This document shows positions 39,447-48,454 of a DNA stretch of 64,000 nucleotides, one piece after another. This DNA is from Stentor roeselii (taxonomy: Eukaryota; Ciliophora; Heterotrichea; Heterotrichida; Stentoridae): NCBI GenBank assembly GCA_006503475.1, contig RSEH01000043.1, positions 62,001 to 126,000 of the forward strand. Reading direction: 5' to 3'. How positions within the stretch are numbered: position 1 is the first letter of the stretch; every line of letters starts with the position of its first letter. A model generated the notes under the pieces. It was not told the origin of the DNA, ran no database searches, and saw nothing but the letters and a program-made list of their open reading frames with translations. A program made the translations under genes and the position numbers.

Positions 39447-40343
39447 TTAAAACAGTTCTTTTTTGATTTTCAGGATTTCTTCAGTTCTGATTGAATCATA
39501 ACGTTCAAGAATTCCTTGAATTTCAACCTCCATACTTTTTCTCATCATTTTCACATCTTTTCCATTTTCAATCTCTTTCTCGTACTTCACCCGGGCTTCG
39601 AGTACCTTCCAAGCTCTTTCAGCTAAATTATTTTCCATGACTTTTTCCAGCCTTTTCTCATACTCCTCAAAAACCCACGAAAGGCCTGCCTTAGGACTAG
39701 AAAAAAGTGAAAAAGCCTTCGATTTTTTCTGTTTTTTTAAATGATTCAAGTCTTCAAAGCCTTCAGAAGTCTCTGGAAATGAAAAGCTTACTTGTCGGTT
39801 TTCTTTTTTCAATCTTCTTGCTGACTTTTTTATCTCCAGGTCCAGGTCTTGCGATTTAAAGACTGATAACACGTTGGATGACTGAACTTTCGATGCAGTT
39901 GAGTGAAATTCGATTAGGTTTTTAGGAGAACTTAATATGGAAGAGGTGAACTGTGCAGAGTAAGACTTTCGTAGGTGCTCTGAAGATGGAGAAGGCGAAA
40001 GGCATTCGCCTTTCGCTGGTTGTGAAAAAATTGTTTCCGTTGAAGGGGCTGAGAGTGAATTGGAAGACTTGGATGAGAGGATTGAGTAGATTTGAGGCTT
40101 CATTAACATTTTTTGAAGCTTTTCTTGAAAATCTAGGTATTTTGGGTTGTCTTGAATTTCGTAGTGCTCGATTGCTTTTGAGTATAATTTTGATAACTCT
40201 TGGATTAGGGGAAGACTCGCTGATTTCTCTAAGTCGTTTTCTTTCTCGAGGATTGAAAAGGCGAGAGCTGGTGATAACTCTCGACAATCCACACGATTTT
40301 GAGGTTTTTGAAGAAATCGACGAAAGGTTTTAGAGGAATTCAT
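39447..40343 (-). CDS. Hypothetical protein, 298 aa
   Basis: ATG at 40343, TAA at 39447, converging on the BEACH gene with 18 nt between the stops. Residues 1-130 are Ser-rich with a Leu/Ile-rich helical patch (LEKSASLPLIQELSKLYSKA); about 160-215 is basic and Ser-rich; the C-terminal 90 residues are a predicted coiled coil (YEKRLEKVMENNLAERAWKV). No known domain, signal peptide or membrane segment. Probably a cytoplasmic or cytoskeletal protein; function unknown. Confidence 0.7.
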   Translation of the reverse strand: MNSSKTFRRFLQKPQNRVDCRELSPALAFSILEKENDLEKSASLPLIQELSKLYSKAIEHYEIQDNPKYLDFQEKLQKMLMKPQIYSILSSKSSNSLSAPSTETIFSQPAKGECLSPSPSSEHLRKSYSAQFTSSILSSPKNLIEFHSTASKVQSSNVLSVFKSQDLDLEIKKSARRLKKENRQVSFSFPETSEGFEDLNHLKKQKKSKAFSLFSSPKAGLSWVFEEYEKRLEKVMENNLAERAWKVLEARVKYEKEIENGKDVKMMRKSMEVEIQGILERYDSIRTEEILKIKKELF

Positions 40344-40459
40344 TTTTCGTTAGGGAAATGAAGAAAATGAATTGAGTAAAGAAATTGTTGAGGAAGAATA
40401 AAATTATTGAAAATTATTAAAATAAAGAAATAGTACTAGAAAAAATTAACTAATCCTAG

Positions 40460-41368
40460 CTAAAGGAAATAAGGAACAACGCTTCTTGGTGGGACACTCT
40501 TTGCGCTTTGTGGGACATCATTGAACATTTTGAAGGTGGTTTCCAAAGTATCCGAGACACAAAGAATAGCAGCAGCATTTCCACATCGATAAAAATAATT
40601 CGGTGCACTCCAAACAGTAACCAAATTTTTATTAGGAAACCAGAACTTATACCCTTCCTGCACCAATTGATGTGCCCTACAAACCAGTTTAAGTCCATTG
40701 ATATGATTGAACTCATCAGTGACACGATATCCAAAGATCCACCCAGCTCCCCTGGGATTGATAGACCAAGTCTCAATATCTTCCGGGTCACTCCACATCA
40801 AATCACAAAAAGCTCCTTCATGAGGAATTTCCACTTTTCTATCAATAGTCCTGACCTGGTCAAGCGTTTTGATTTCCGGTGAAAGTCCTCCATGTACACA
40901 AAGAATCGAGTTATCAACAACAGCAGCAACGTTTAAATAATCAAAGACATCAGTGCAGTACTTCCAAGGATTAGCATTTCCGTATTTCCGAACACATTCA
41001 TCATAAAAGCCATAAACTTGAGTGATTTGACGACTTTCATGGTTCCCTCTGAGAAGAGTGATGCAATGCGGGTACTTCACCTTCAGTGCCAGGAGGAGTT
41101 CAAAGGTTTCGACTGAGTTGTACCCTCGGTCGACGTAGTCGCCCATGAAAATGTAGCTCACGTCTGGGATGCCCCCTCCCACGCGGAATAATTCTTGAAG
41201 GTCATAAAATTGACCGTGGATATCTCCACAAATAATGACCGGGGCACTCACTGGCTGCACGTTGTTTTCTTCCATTAGGAGACCTTTCACTTGCTCACAT
41301 AACAGAAATAAATCGTCTTCTGGAAGACACTTTCCTTCATTGAGGATTCCCAGCCACCTATCTACCAT
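40460..41368 (-). CDS. PPP6C: PP6-type Ser/Thr protein phosphatase catalytic subunit, 302 aa
   Basis: PPP-family phosphatase with the three metal/phosphate motifs intact: GDIHG (48-52), GDYVDRG (76-82) and RGNHE (107-111), plus the histidines in CVHGGLSP and [11 protein letters not shown]. Within the PP2A group the sequence is closest to PP6 by inspection: [20 protein letters not shown], the [13 protein letters not shown] context and the final PYFL (PP2A and PP4 also end PYFL, so the end alone is not decisive). Length 302 matches PP6 (305). Such phosphatases work with Sit4-associated-like subunits in cell-cycle and stress control. ATG at 41368; the next gene on this strand starts 157 nt upstream. 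Confidence 0.9.
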   Translation of the reverse strand: MVDRWLGILNEGKCLPEDDLFLLCEQVKGLLMEENNVQPVSAPVIICGDIHGQFYDLQELFRVGGGIPDVSYIFMGDYVDRGYNSVETFELLLALKVKYPHCITLLRGNHESRQITQVYGFYDECVRKYGNANPWKYCTDVFDYLNVAAVVDNSILCVHGGLSPEIKTLDQVRTIDRKVEIPHEGAFCDLMWSDPEDIETWSINPRGAGWIFGYRVTDEFNHINGLKLVCRAHQLVQEGYKFWFPNKNLVTVWSAPNYFYRCGNAAAILCVSDTLETTFKMFNDVPQSAKSVPPRSVVPYFL

Positions 41369-41525
41369 TTATTAGGACTGCATGGAGATTAAGGACTAGA
41401 GAAGGTGAAGGGTGAAGGGAAGTTTAGGAGAAAATTTGGGTTTGAGGAGGATTTTTGAAAAGAATTGAGATTTATATGAATTTTCTATATTATTAAGGAA
41501 TTAGAACTTTCATTATTCCATTATC

Positions 41526-42488
41526 CTAAAACTCTCTAATCACTCTTTGTCCCTCTTCAATAACCTCCCAATTAGGAGACTTTTCTTGTTTGAGCCACTT
41601 GAAATCCTGGACCTGATCCCAAAGGTTTCGAGAATTTAATCCACAATGTTCAAGATGCTGTTCATTTCCTGCATATTTCAGTAAAAAAGGGGCAAATCTG
41701 ACACGACTCACACTTTCAACAATCGGGTTTGTCGCAGCGAAAATATAAAAATCAGTATCAATGCTTTGATGAATCCTGATCTGATGAGAAGCGACGTAAA
41801 TCTGACAATTTTTACAGTCAGTGATATGAGCAGCTCCTGCAACAGCGCCAATGAAGACCTGGCAGTTATCCAAGGCGAGAATATGAACAGCTTTAAGTCT
41901 TCCTAAAAGCAAAACACTGCAATTTCTAAGGTTTTTTAACTGGTAACAGTTATACTGAAAGAGTTCTTCATCAAATTTTCTAAACTCCTGGTTTTCCTGG
42001 TCCTGAATTCCTTCTAAAACAAGAGAAATCTCTTTACTCTGAACAATTTCACTTTTTTCCTGTTGTTTCGCTGCAGTTCTTCTGGAAAATGCGAATTTTT
42101 TCCTTGGCGCGAGAGAAGTTTGGGCCTGGTTTATTTCTTCGATTAACGCGTTGAGTTTTTGCTGACTTTGCAAAATTGTATAAGAGTTGATGAAGTGAAT
42201 ACTTTGGTTTAAGTAATCTGATATCAAAGAAACCTTCTTTCGTAAAGACTCGCATTTTGACTCGATGTCTTCTGAGGACAAAAGAGAAATTTCTGACTTT
42301 AAGGCTCGTGTTTTTTCTTGGAAGGTCCTGTCGAATAGGTCCATGCTTTCTTCGGGGTTCCCGTCTTGTTCACGCTTTTTTTGGTTCTCGGATTTTAAAC
42401 GGTTTAGCTCTTCGACTGAATGGATTTTACGGTTTTGTTGCTGCTTTTCTTCGAATCTTTTACGAGATTCTTCGTGTGAGGCTTCCAT
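41526..42488 (-). CDS. TBCC: Tubulin-specific chaperone cofactor C, 320 aa
   Basis: TBCC stimulates GTP hydrolysis by beta-tubulin in the tubulin folding complex. The N-terminal half (1-130) is a helical spectrin-like region with charged residues; the C-terminal TBCC (beta-helix) domain covers about 165-320 and contains the arginine finger in VASHQIRIHQSIDTDFYIF (Arg238 in the Q-x-R-x-H-x-S motif shared with cofactor C and RP2). The downstream strand VESVSRVRFAPF and the mixed Asn/Cys ladder (NCQVFIGAVAGAAHITDC) fit the parallel beta-helix. RP2 is the alternative, but it carries an N-terminal myristoylation/palmitoylation signal, absent here. ATG at 42488. Confidence 0.9.
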   Translation of the reverse strand: MEASHEESRKRFEEKQQQNRKIHSVEELNRLKSENQKKREQDGNPEESMDLFDRTFQEKTRALKSEISLLSSEDIESKCESLRKKVSLISDYLNQSIHFINSYTILQSQQKLNALIEEINQAQTSLAPRKKFAFSRRTAAKQQEKSEIVQSKEISLVLEGIQDQENQEFRKFDEELFQYNCYQLKNLRNCSVLLLGRLKAVHILALDNCQVFIGAVAGAAHITDCKNCQIYVASHQIRIHQSIDTDFYIFAATNPIVESVSRVRFAPFLLKYAGNEQHLEHCGLNSRNLWDQVQDFKWLKQEKSPNWEVIEEGQRVIREF

Positions 42489-43309
42489 TTTGATTAGAAG
42501 AGAATAGATGGGAAGTGGATTTTTGGTTTTTTTGAGTTGGAATTTTTTTATTTGGGTTTAAGGTTTTTTATGAGGTTAGAAGGATGGTTTCTTATTTTTT
42601 AGATTTTGGAAGATTATGGAAGGCGAAAATTAGTTTTTTTTATTTTGAATTTTAGAGATTTGGGAAAGATGCTGGTTTGGAGACATGACAAGTTTTTAAG
42701 GGTTTTATTTTAGGAATAGTTGCTTGTGGCTATGATTGAAATTGACTGATGGGTGCACTGAAGAGAATAGAGTGACTGAAGTCACCAAAATTTATAATAT
42801 ATATTTGAAAGGATTTGCTTATGAATGGGTTCAAAATAGTAATTTTAAATTGACAAATTATTAGCTATAGTCGCTTTAATCTTACTTTGGTACTATAAAT
42901 ATTTAAAACTGCTTTAATGAGGCCTTATTTATTTCCTTTAAAAATTTGATAGAAATCAGAGATTGAAAGTTAACTAATATTACTAGGATCCTAAAATATT
43001 ATCAATTTAGAACGATATAAACCACAATAATCACTTGAGTGCAGTAATTAAGTAATGATGATTAACCAAAAGTTCTTTAATTTTTTGATGACCTTAGGTA
43101 ATAATAATCTTTTAAATACACCATTGAGTCAAAATTATTATAAAAGGCCAATCACCTCCAAGGCCATTCTTAGAATCTTCCTTATTCTTTACTATTAATT
43201 TTCTATAACTTAATCCAAATCTTCCTAAATCCCTAAAAAAAAAAATCTCACTATCAACTCAAATAACTTCAACCATAACAAAATATGCCTCTAAAGTTAT
43301 CTTATAATA
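42489..43309. other. Divergent intergenic region, 0.8 kb
   Basis: Lies between the TBCC gene (minus) and the EF-hand gene (plus). G-rich on the plus strand near TBCC, AT-rich elsewhere, with no coding frame. A run of nine A and CACTATCAACTC lie about 60 nt upstream of the EF-hand ATG. Confidence 0.6.
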
Positions 43310-43747
43310 ATGGACCCAACGTCAATGGAAGACCTAAAACATATTTTTGACTTTCTCGACAAAGATCGAAGTGGAGGTTTAGACTCAGAAGAACTTCACT
43401 GCGGTCTCAGCATCTTGAAGCTGAATTTAGCTGCAAGTCAGATAAAGAACTTAATGAATAATGCCGACTTGAATTCAGACGGCCGGGTCGATTTCAACGA
43501 ATTTGTCAAACTTTGCGTCATCGGGACAGCGAAAGACAAGATAAAACAAGAAGATCTTGTTAAAAGACTCTCGCCTTATGATAAGGATGGTGATGGTAAC
43601 ATGAACGTCTCTGACCTCCGACTGCTTCTTGGAGGTGAAGGAGAGCCTCTGGAAGAAGAAGATATTGATGATGTTATTAGAGAATTAGATGTCGATGCGA
43701 ATGGAAGGTTTAGTATTCGGGCGATGGTGTCTAAGTTTTTGCAATAA
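43310..43747 (+). CDS. Calmodulin-like EF-hand protein, 145 aa
   Basis: Four EF-hand loops: DKDRSGGLDSEE (17-28), DLNSDGRVDFNE (53-64), DKDGDGNMNVSD (91-102) and DVDANGRFSIRA (127-138). The first two are canonical; the third ends in Asp instead of Glu and may bind more weakly; the fourth ends in Ala, so calcium binding is doubtful. Spacing matches calmodulin, but identity is too low for calmodulin itself; centrin-like or caltractin-related ciliate EF-hand proteins are alternatives. Calcium sensor role is inferred. Confidence 0.85.
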   Translation: MDPTSMEDLKHIFDFLDKDRSGGLDSEELHCGLSILKLNLAASQIKNLMNNADLNSDGRVDFNEFVKLCVIGTAKDKIKQEDLVKRLSPYDKDGDGNMNVSDLRLLLGGEGEPLEEEDIDDVIRELDVDANGRFSIRAMVSKFLQ

Positions 43748-43929
43748 CTTGATTAGTAATCTTTAATATATAAGATTTGAAGATATAAAATTTTTTTAGA
43801 ATGGGGAGAGATTTGTTACTGAGGAATATACTGCGATTGCTACTTATACTGATTTATGCTTAATCTTTAATTAAACATCTATATCTCAATCTATAATGGT
43901 ATTAATTATATAACTAACTATTCTATCTA

Positions 43930-45354
43930 CTAAGCAGCAACGAGTCCAGCAGGCATAGTCGAAGTATTAGATTCAATAGGCTGGAACCCAAGTTCTTCCG
44001 GCGGTATTCCAAACTCAATTAATTTAGCTTCATAAACCCTGATAGCATCATTATACGCTTTAATGGCATGAGAAAGTGAGTACTTCAAGTTCTTCAAAAT
44101 CACATTTTTCGCTTCAAGGCTTTCCTCAATCCTCTTATTAATCTCCACTAAAAACCCCGGCTCCAAATTGACTTTAGTGATGACTTCATTAAGCTGAGTC
44201 TCTTTTTTATTCAAATTTTCTTCAAGTCCTTTCAACTTATGCTCAAGGTAAACATTTTTATAATCCGCTTTTTGTTTAACCTTGTCAACAGTTCCTTCAT
44301 ATTTCCTGAAAAGTTCATCTTTTTCAGCAGCAGCTGACTGGAACTTGACTTCCAGTTCTTTTTTATCGAATTTACATTTTTCGAGTTGATAAAGAAGGAT
44401 TTTTAAGTGTTTTTTCGCGTTGAAAAGACTGACCTTGTCGAGGTTGTAGTTGGTGAGTTTATCGTCAAGTCTGTTGAGTTCAGCCTTTGCTTCTTCAAGA
44501 GGAGTCTTTAAAGTATCATTTTCTCTTTTCAAGTCATCAATCGCGATTTTATGGTCAGTTTGATTTTGCTGAAGTTTTTTCATCTCTTCTTTCAAGTCTT
44601 TGATTTTTTCAAGGTTCGACCGAGTGATATCATTATAATAGTCCTTAATAGTCCTAAAAGCTTTTTCATGTTTTTTCATCAGTTCATTTTTATGTTTATT
44701 TTTCCTTTCCTCAACTTCATGAATTTCCACTTTTAATCTAAGTTCAAGACTTTCTCTTAAATTTTTAAGTTTTTTCTGATAAATCTCTTCAATTTCATTG
44801 ATTTTCTGATCATTACTTTTTTTCATAACTTCCAAGCTATACTGATAAGATTCCATTTCTTTTTGAACCCGGCTGATATTTGACAGGTCAGTTTCAATGA
44901 TTTGTCTTTTTATTTCATTTTTATCTAGAATCGCTTTGTTTTCAGTAGTAATATGATGATTTTTCTCATCTTTAAGGGCTTCTTTCGACTTTACCTCGAG
45001 TTGTGTAAGTGAAACTTTATGGTCGTGTTCTAAATGCTTGATCTTCTGGTTGTAAACCTTTACTTCTACCCGATGGTCGTCTTCCAGCTTCTCCATGTCT
45101 GTGTCTTTGTTTCGGATTTGGGCTTTTATGTTTTCGACGCTTTGCTTTGTTACTTCGTAAAACTGCTTGATTAGGTCTTTTTCGTTTTGGTTCTTGTTGC
45201 GAAGGACTTTGGTGTCGAAGAGACGCTGCCGCCAGACCTCGATTTCACGTTGCAGGGTCTGGATGTCCATTTGTTGGATGTTCTCTGGAAGAGTTTCACG
45301 CGGGTCTTTTTGCTTTTTTCCCTTTTTCCGCCCTTTCTTTCCTTTCTTACCCAT
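43930..45354 (-). CDS. DRC4: DRC4/GAS8 (trypanin), nexin-dynein regulatory complex subunit, 474 aa
   Basis: Ciliary axoneme protein of the nexin-dynein regulatory complex, which coordinates dynein activity. A very basic Lys/Gly N-terminus (MGKKGKKGRKKGKKQKD, also usual for this family) precedes a coiled coil over nearly the whole length. The central motif KHEKAFRTIKDYYNDITRSN followed by LEKIKDLKEEMKKLQ is characteristic of GAS8/trypanin, and the length (474 vs about 478) agrees. ATG at 45354; TAG at the end. Upstream on the same strand is another long coiled-coil gene whose stop lies 127 nt away. Confidence 0.92.
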   Translation of the reverse strand: MGKKGKKGRKKGKKQKDPRETLPENIQQMDIQTLQREIEVWRQRLFDTKVLRNKNQNEKDLIKQFYEVTKQSVENIKAQIRNKDTDMEKLEDDHRVEVKVYNQKIKHLEHDHKVSLTQLEVKSKEALKDEKNHHITTENKAILDKNEIKRQIIETDLSNISRVQKEMESYQYSLEVMKKSNDQKINEIEEIYQKKLKNLRESLELRLKVEIHEVEERKNKHKNELMKKHEKAFRTIKDYYNDITRSNLEKIKDLKEEMKKLQQNQTDHKIAIDDLKRENDTLKTPLEEAKAELNRLDDKLTNYNLDKVSLFNAKKHLKILLYQLEKCKFDKKELEVKFQSAAAEKDELFRKYEGTVDKVKQKADYKNVYLEHKLKGLEENLNKKETQLNEVITKVNLEPGFLVEINKRIEESLEAKNVILKNLKYSLSHAIKAYNDAIRVYEAKLIEFGIPPEELGFQPIESNTSTMPAGLVAA

Positions 45355-45481
45355 TTTTATAACTGATGGAATTAGTTAAAGGATTTTTTGAATGTTTGAA
45401 AGGTTTGGGTTGATGATGGCTTTTTTTAGGTTTTGGAGAGGAATGAAAATTTTGTCAAATGCCTAAATCCTTAATAAAATA

Positions 45482-47944
45482 TTAGTTAACCTTCTTATCA
45501 GCTAGAGTCGATTTATGAATAAGTCTAACAATCTTCATCAAAACCTCCGGATTCTTCGAGATTTCTTTACTTTTTTCAATCTTATCCTTTAACTCCTGAT
45601 TAACAATTTCCGCCTTTCTAACCATTTCCCTATATTTTTCCTCAGAAACTTCAAAATTTTTCAGATCAATTTTCAATTTTTTATTTTCATTTCTAAGTTC
45701 TTCAATCTGATAAACGGCATTAAAAGAGTTCTGGTCCTGTACACTAATCAACGATTCAAAGCGTCTTTGCAAGACAAGACACATTTCATTAATTTCCTTT
45801 CCCTGCAGATTTCCACTGACGATTTCCTGATAAATTTTCTTTTGTGTTTTAGTTTCATTAAAATAACTGTCCCTGAAGAACTTTTCATTACTTTTAATTT
45901 CCAAGTTTTTACTAAGTTCGTTGAAAGAATTGATGAGTTTTTTGATGTTTCTTGAATGAACTTCATTTGTTTTCATCTGGTGAAGTAAGTTTTCCCTTGT
46001 GGAGTCCAGAGTCGCTTGCAGGTTCTTTTCAACTATTTCTGAATTTGATTGAAGTTCTAAGATCTGTTGATTTAAAGCTTTTATCGTGTTTTGGGCTACT
46101 TGGATTTCATTTTTCAATGCAAAAGTTTCAGCTTTAGACATTTGTCGCAATTCTTTATTCCTCAGAACTTTTCTCAATTTTTTTAAATTTTTTTCAGAAT
46201 GAACTCTTTTCGCTCTTTCTTCTTGAAGTTCTTTTTCATTGATTGCAAGAAGACATCTGACTTCTTTGAGATAATTTTTCGTTTTTACCAGGTCTTCCTT
46301 CATATTTTCATGGCTTTCGTTTTGCTTTACCAGTCTTAAAACGTCGACTTGCGCCTGGAGGACTGCGAGTTGGTCTGAATGTTCTTCTTTATTTTTCGAA
46401 AGAACTTGGCTTAACTTCAAGACTTGTTCAGTGAGTTCTCGATTTTCCCTTAAAAGTACTTCAAGTCCTTTTCCACCTTCACTTGAAAAAGTTTCTATTT
46501 TTTTACTAGAAAAACTTGGAGCTGGTTGAGAAGAACTGGGTTGAACAGCTTTATTCATCTTTAAAGCGAAAAGTTCCTGACTTTGACTTAAAAGTAAAGA
46601 GTTTCTACTTTGAATGAAATCGTTTAACTCATTATTTTTTTTTTTTAATGACTCGATTTCAGAGACCATTTCAGAAAGTTTCGATTTAAAGGATTTTAAA
46701 GAAAAGTCTTTTTGCTGCGACTCTTGTCGCAGCATCTCTTCTTGCAAGGAATTAAAAGTTTTTTCTTTGTGCTCTGAAAGATCGTTTAAAAGGTCGACCC
46801 TTGCGAGAAGATTCGAAATTTCTTCTTCTTTAAGAGAAAGGTCTTTAGAAAGTCCTTGGATTTGAAGTGACTGAGAAAAAATCTGTTCTTTTAAAAGACT
46901 TTCAAGTTGCTGAGATTTTTCAAGTTCTTGTCGAAGAGAATAGTTTTCTTCAATTGAATTTAGCAATTTTAAAGACTTTTCTGGTGAAAAAGACTGATTT
47001 GAAAGAAATGATTGATTTTCTTGGGTTAGGGAAAAAATGTCTCCGACTAGAGAAGAAATTTTAGACTTTAAGGAAATTATCACCTCGGAACTTGCTGAGA
47101 GTTTTTTGTTTAAAGAGTCGATTTCTTGTTTAGAGGAAAAATGCTTTTGTTTGTATTGGTAGAACTCGTTTGATAGGTCTTCGTAACGAGTGAGGAGAAG
47201 GTCGTAGTTGACTCTTGCTAGAGTGATTTCTGGAGTCTTTTCCTCGATGTCTTTCAGGAGGGCTTCAGTAGCTTCTTTGAGGTCTTGATAAGCTTTTTGC
47301 CCTTTTTCGTACTTTTCTTGGTAAACTAGTGACTCAACAAGAGCCTTTTGTAAGACATCCTCATCAACAACAGGAAAAAATTCCCTTTCATTATTTTCAG
47401 ATATTTTCATCTTTTCAACAAATTCCTTATTTTCATTCCCCGTGTCTTTCTTCATCAACTCAATTTTTTCATTTAAATCTTGAATATTTTTCAAGTAAAT
47501 CTCAAAAAGTTTCTGTTTTTCCAAAGTATTCTTCGCACTTTCCTTAAAAACCTGAATTTCCATTTCCACAACTTTCGCATTAAGTTTCTTTTCCTGCTCC
47601 CTCAACCAAGTAACATTTTCTTTTTCCATATCAAGTTGCACAGAAAGGTTTTCAATCCTTTGAATCAATTCAGCCTCTTTTTCAGTCTTTTTCAAAATTT
47701 CTTGAAATAAATTCGCGATTTTTTCATCAAAAACTTTGAATATTTTCAAGACTTGATCAGAAAAAGTCTGACTATGAATTTCTGACTTCTCAAGAAGACT
47801 CTTGTAAAAATGAAGAGATTCTGACAAGGAACGTTCAAGAGAAGTGAAAGTTTCTTTAAATGATGAAAGTTCTGATAAGGACTGGGTCATTGAGTGATGA
47901 CTTTCTAGTAAGAAGCTGATGTTTCGATTTGTGGGGATTTCCAT
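45482..47944 (-). CDS. Long coiled-coil protein, 820 aa
   Basis: ATG at 47944 (preceded by TAGTTATAA), TAA at 45482. Nearly the whole protein is a coiled coil with Leu/Glu/Lys/Ser heptads; a Pro/Ser-rich break (AVQPSSSQPAPSFSS) near residue 470 separates two rods. The last 40 residues (EKSKEISKNPEVLMKIVRLI) are more helical and basic. Resembles large centrosomal/basal-body coiled-coil proteins in composition only. The profilin gene on the same strand stops just 6 nt upstream of this ATG. Confidence 0.75.
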   Translation of the reverse strand: MEIPTNRNISFLLESHHSMTQSLSELSSFKETFTSLERSLSESLHFYKSLLEKSEIHSQTFSDQVLKIFKVFDEKIANLFQEILKKTEKEAELIQRIENLSVQLDMEKENVTWLREQEKKLNAKVVEMEIQVFKESAKNTLEKQKLFEIYLKNIQDLNEKIELMKKDTGNENKEFVEKMKISENNEREFFPVVDEDVLQKALVESLVYQEKYEKGQKAYQDLKEATEALLKDIEEKTPEITLARVNYDLLLTRYEDLSNEFYQYKQKHFSSKQEIDSLNKKLSASSEVIISLKSKISSLVGDIFSLTQENQSFLSNQSFSPEKSLKLLNSIEENYSLRQELEKSQQLESLLKEQIFSQSLQIQGLSKDLSLKEEEISNLLARVDLLNDLSEHKEKTFNSLQEEMLRQESQQKDFSLKSFKSKLSEMVSEIESLKKKNNELNDFIQSRNSLLLSQSQELFALKMNKAVQPSSSQPAPSFSSKKIETFSSEGGKGLEVLLRENRELTEQVLKLSQVLSKNKEEHSDQLAVLQAQVDVLRLVKQNESHENMKEDLVKTKNYLKEVRCLLAINEKELQEERAKRVHSEKNLKKLRKVLRNKELRQMSKAETFALKNEIQVAQNTIKALNQQILELQSNSEIVEKNLQATLDSTRENLLHQMKTNEVHSRNIKKLINSFNELSKNLEIKSNEKFFRDSYFNETKTQKKIYQEIVSGNLQGKEINEMCLVLQRRFESLISVQDQNSFNAVYQIEELRNENKKLKIDLKNFEVSEEKYREMVRKAEIVNQELKDKIEKSKEISKNPEVLMKIVRLIHKSTLADKKVN

Positions 47945-47950
47945 TTATAA

Positions 47951-48454
47951 CTAAAAGCCTGCATTACGTAAGAAGTCTGATAAGTTTTCTACTCGCTCGT
48001 TGCAGAGACCTGCGTTTTGGAAATATTCTTCTTGGTTTTGAAGATAGACTTTTTGGGTTTCGTCGTATGTTGAGATTATTAATGTTAGGTTTGAGGATGC
48101 GATGCAGGCGCCTCCTTGGGGACGTTTGAAGTAAATGCTGGAGGTTTCTTCGTTGTGTCTGATAAATTCAAACATCTGCTTGTTTATTCGGATTTGAACT
48201 TTTGGAGGTCTGCAGCCTGATTTGAATAAGTTTAATATTTCCTTGCTTTCATTCATCAAGATTATCGACTTTTTATCTGAATTCTCGTTGCTTATTTCTA
48301 ATGGATAGCTAAGTAATGCGAAGTTAGCAGAGCACGCCCAGATTTCTCCTGATAACTTACTTATAATTCCAGTAGATTCACAACAGTTTGTGAGTTTTCC
48401 TTCAGAGAGCTGCTTTTCGAGTATACCATTTTGAATGAATGAATCCCATGACAT
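47951..48454 (-). CDS. PFN: Profilin, 167 aa
   Basis: Actin-monomer binding protein. The N-terminus MSWDSFIQNGILEKQL keeps the Trp at position 3 that forms the polyproline-binding site; the first strand with TGIISKLSGEIWACSANFAL has the usual I/V-x-x-x-x-G-x-x-W-A pattern; later comes KSGCRPPKVQIRINKQMFEF, then GGACIASSNLTLIISTYDET corresponding to the last strand and helix of profilins. It is longer than Tetrahymena or animal profilins (about 130-150), with insertions in loops. Its 5' half and promoter are copied in inverse orientation at 49112-49873. Confidence 0.87.
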   Translation of the reverse strand: MSWDSFIQNGILEKQLSEGKLTNCCESTGIISKLSGEIWACSANFALLSYPLEISNENSDKKSIILMNESKEILNLFKSGCRPPKVQIRINKQMFEFIRHNEETSSIYFKRPQGGACIASSNLTLIISTYDETQKVYLQNQEEYFQNAGLCNERVENLSDFLRNAGF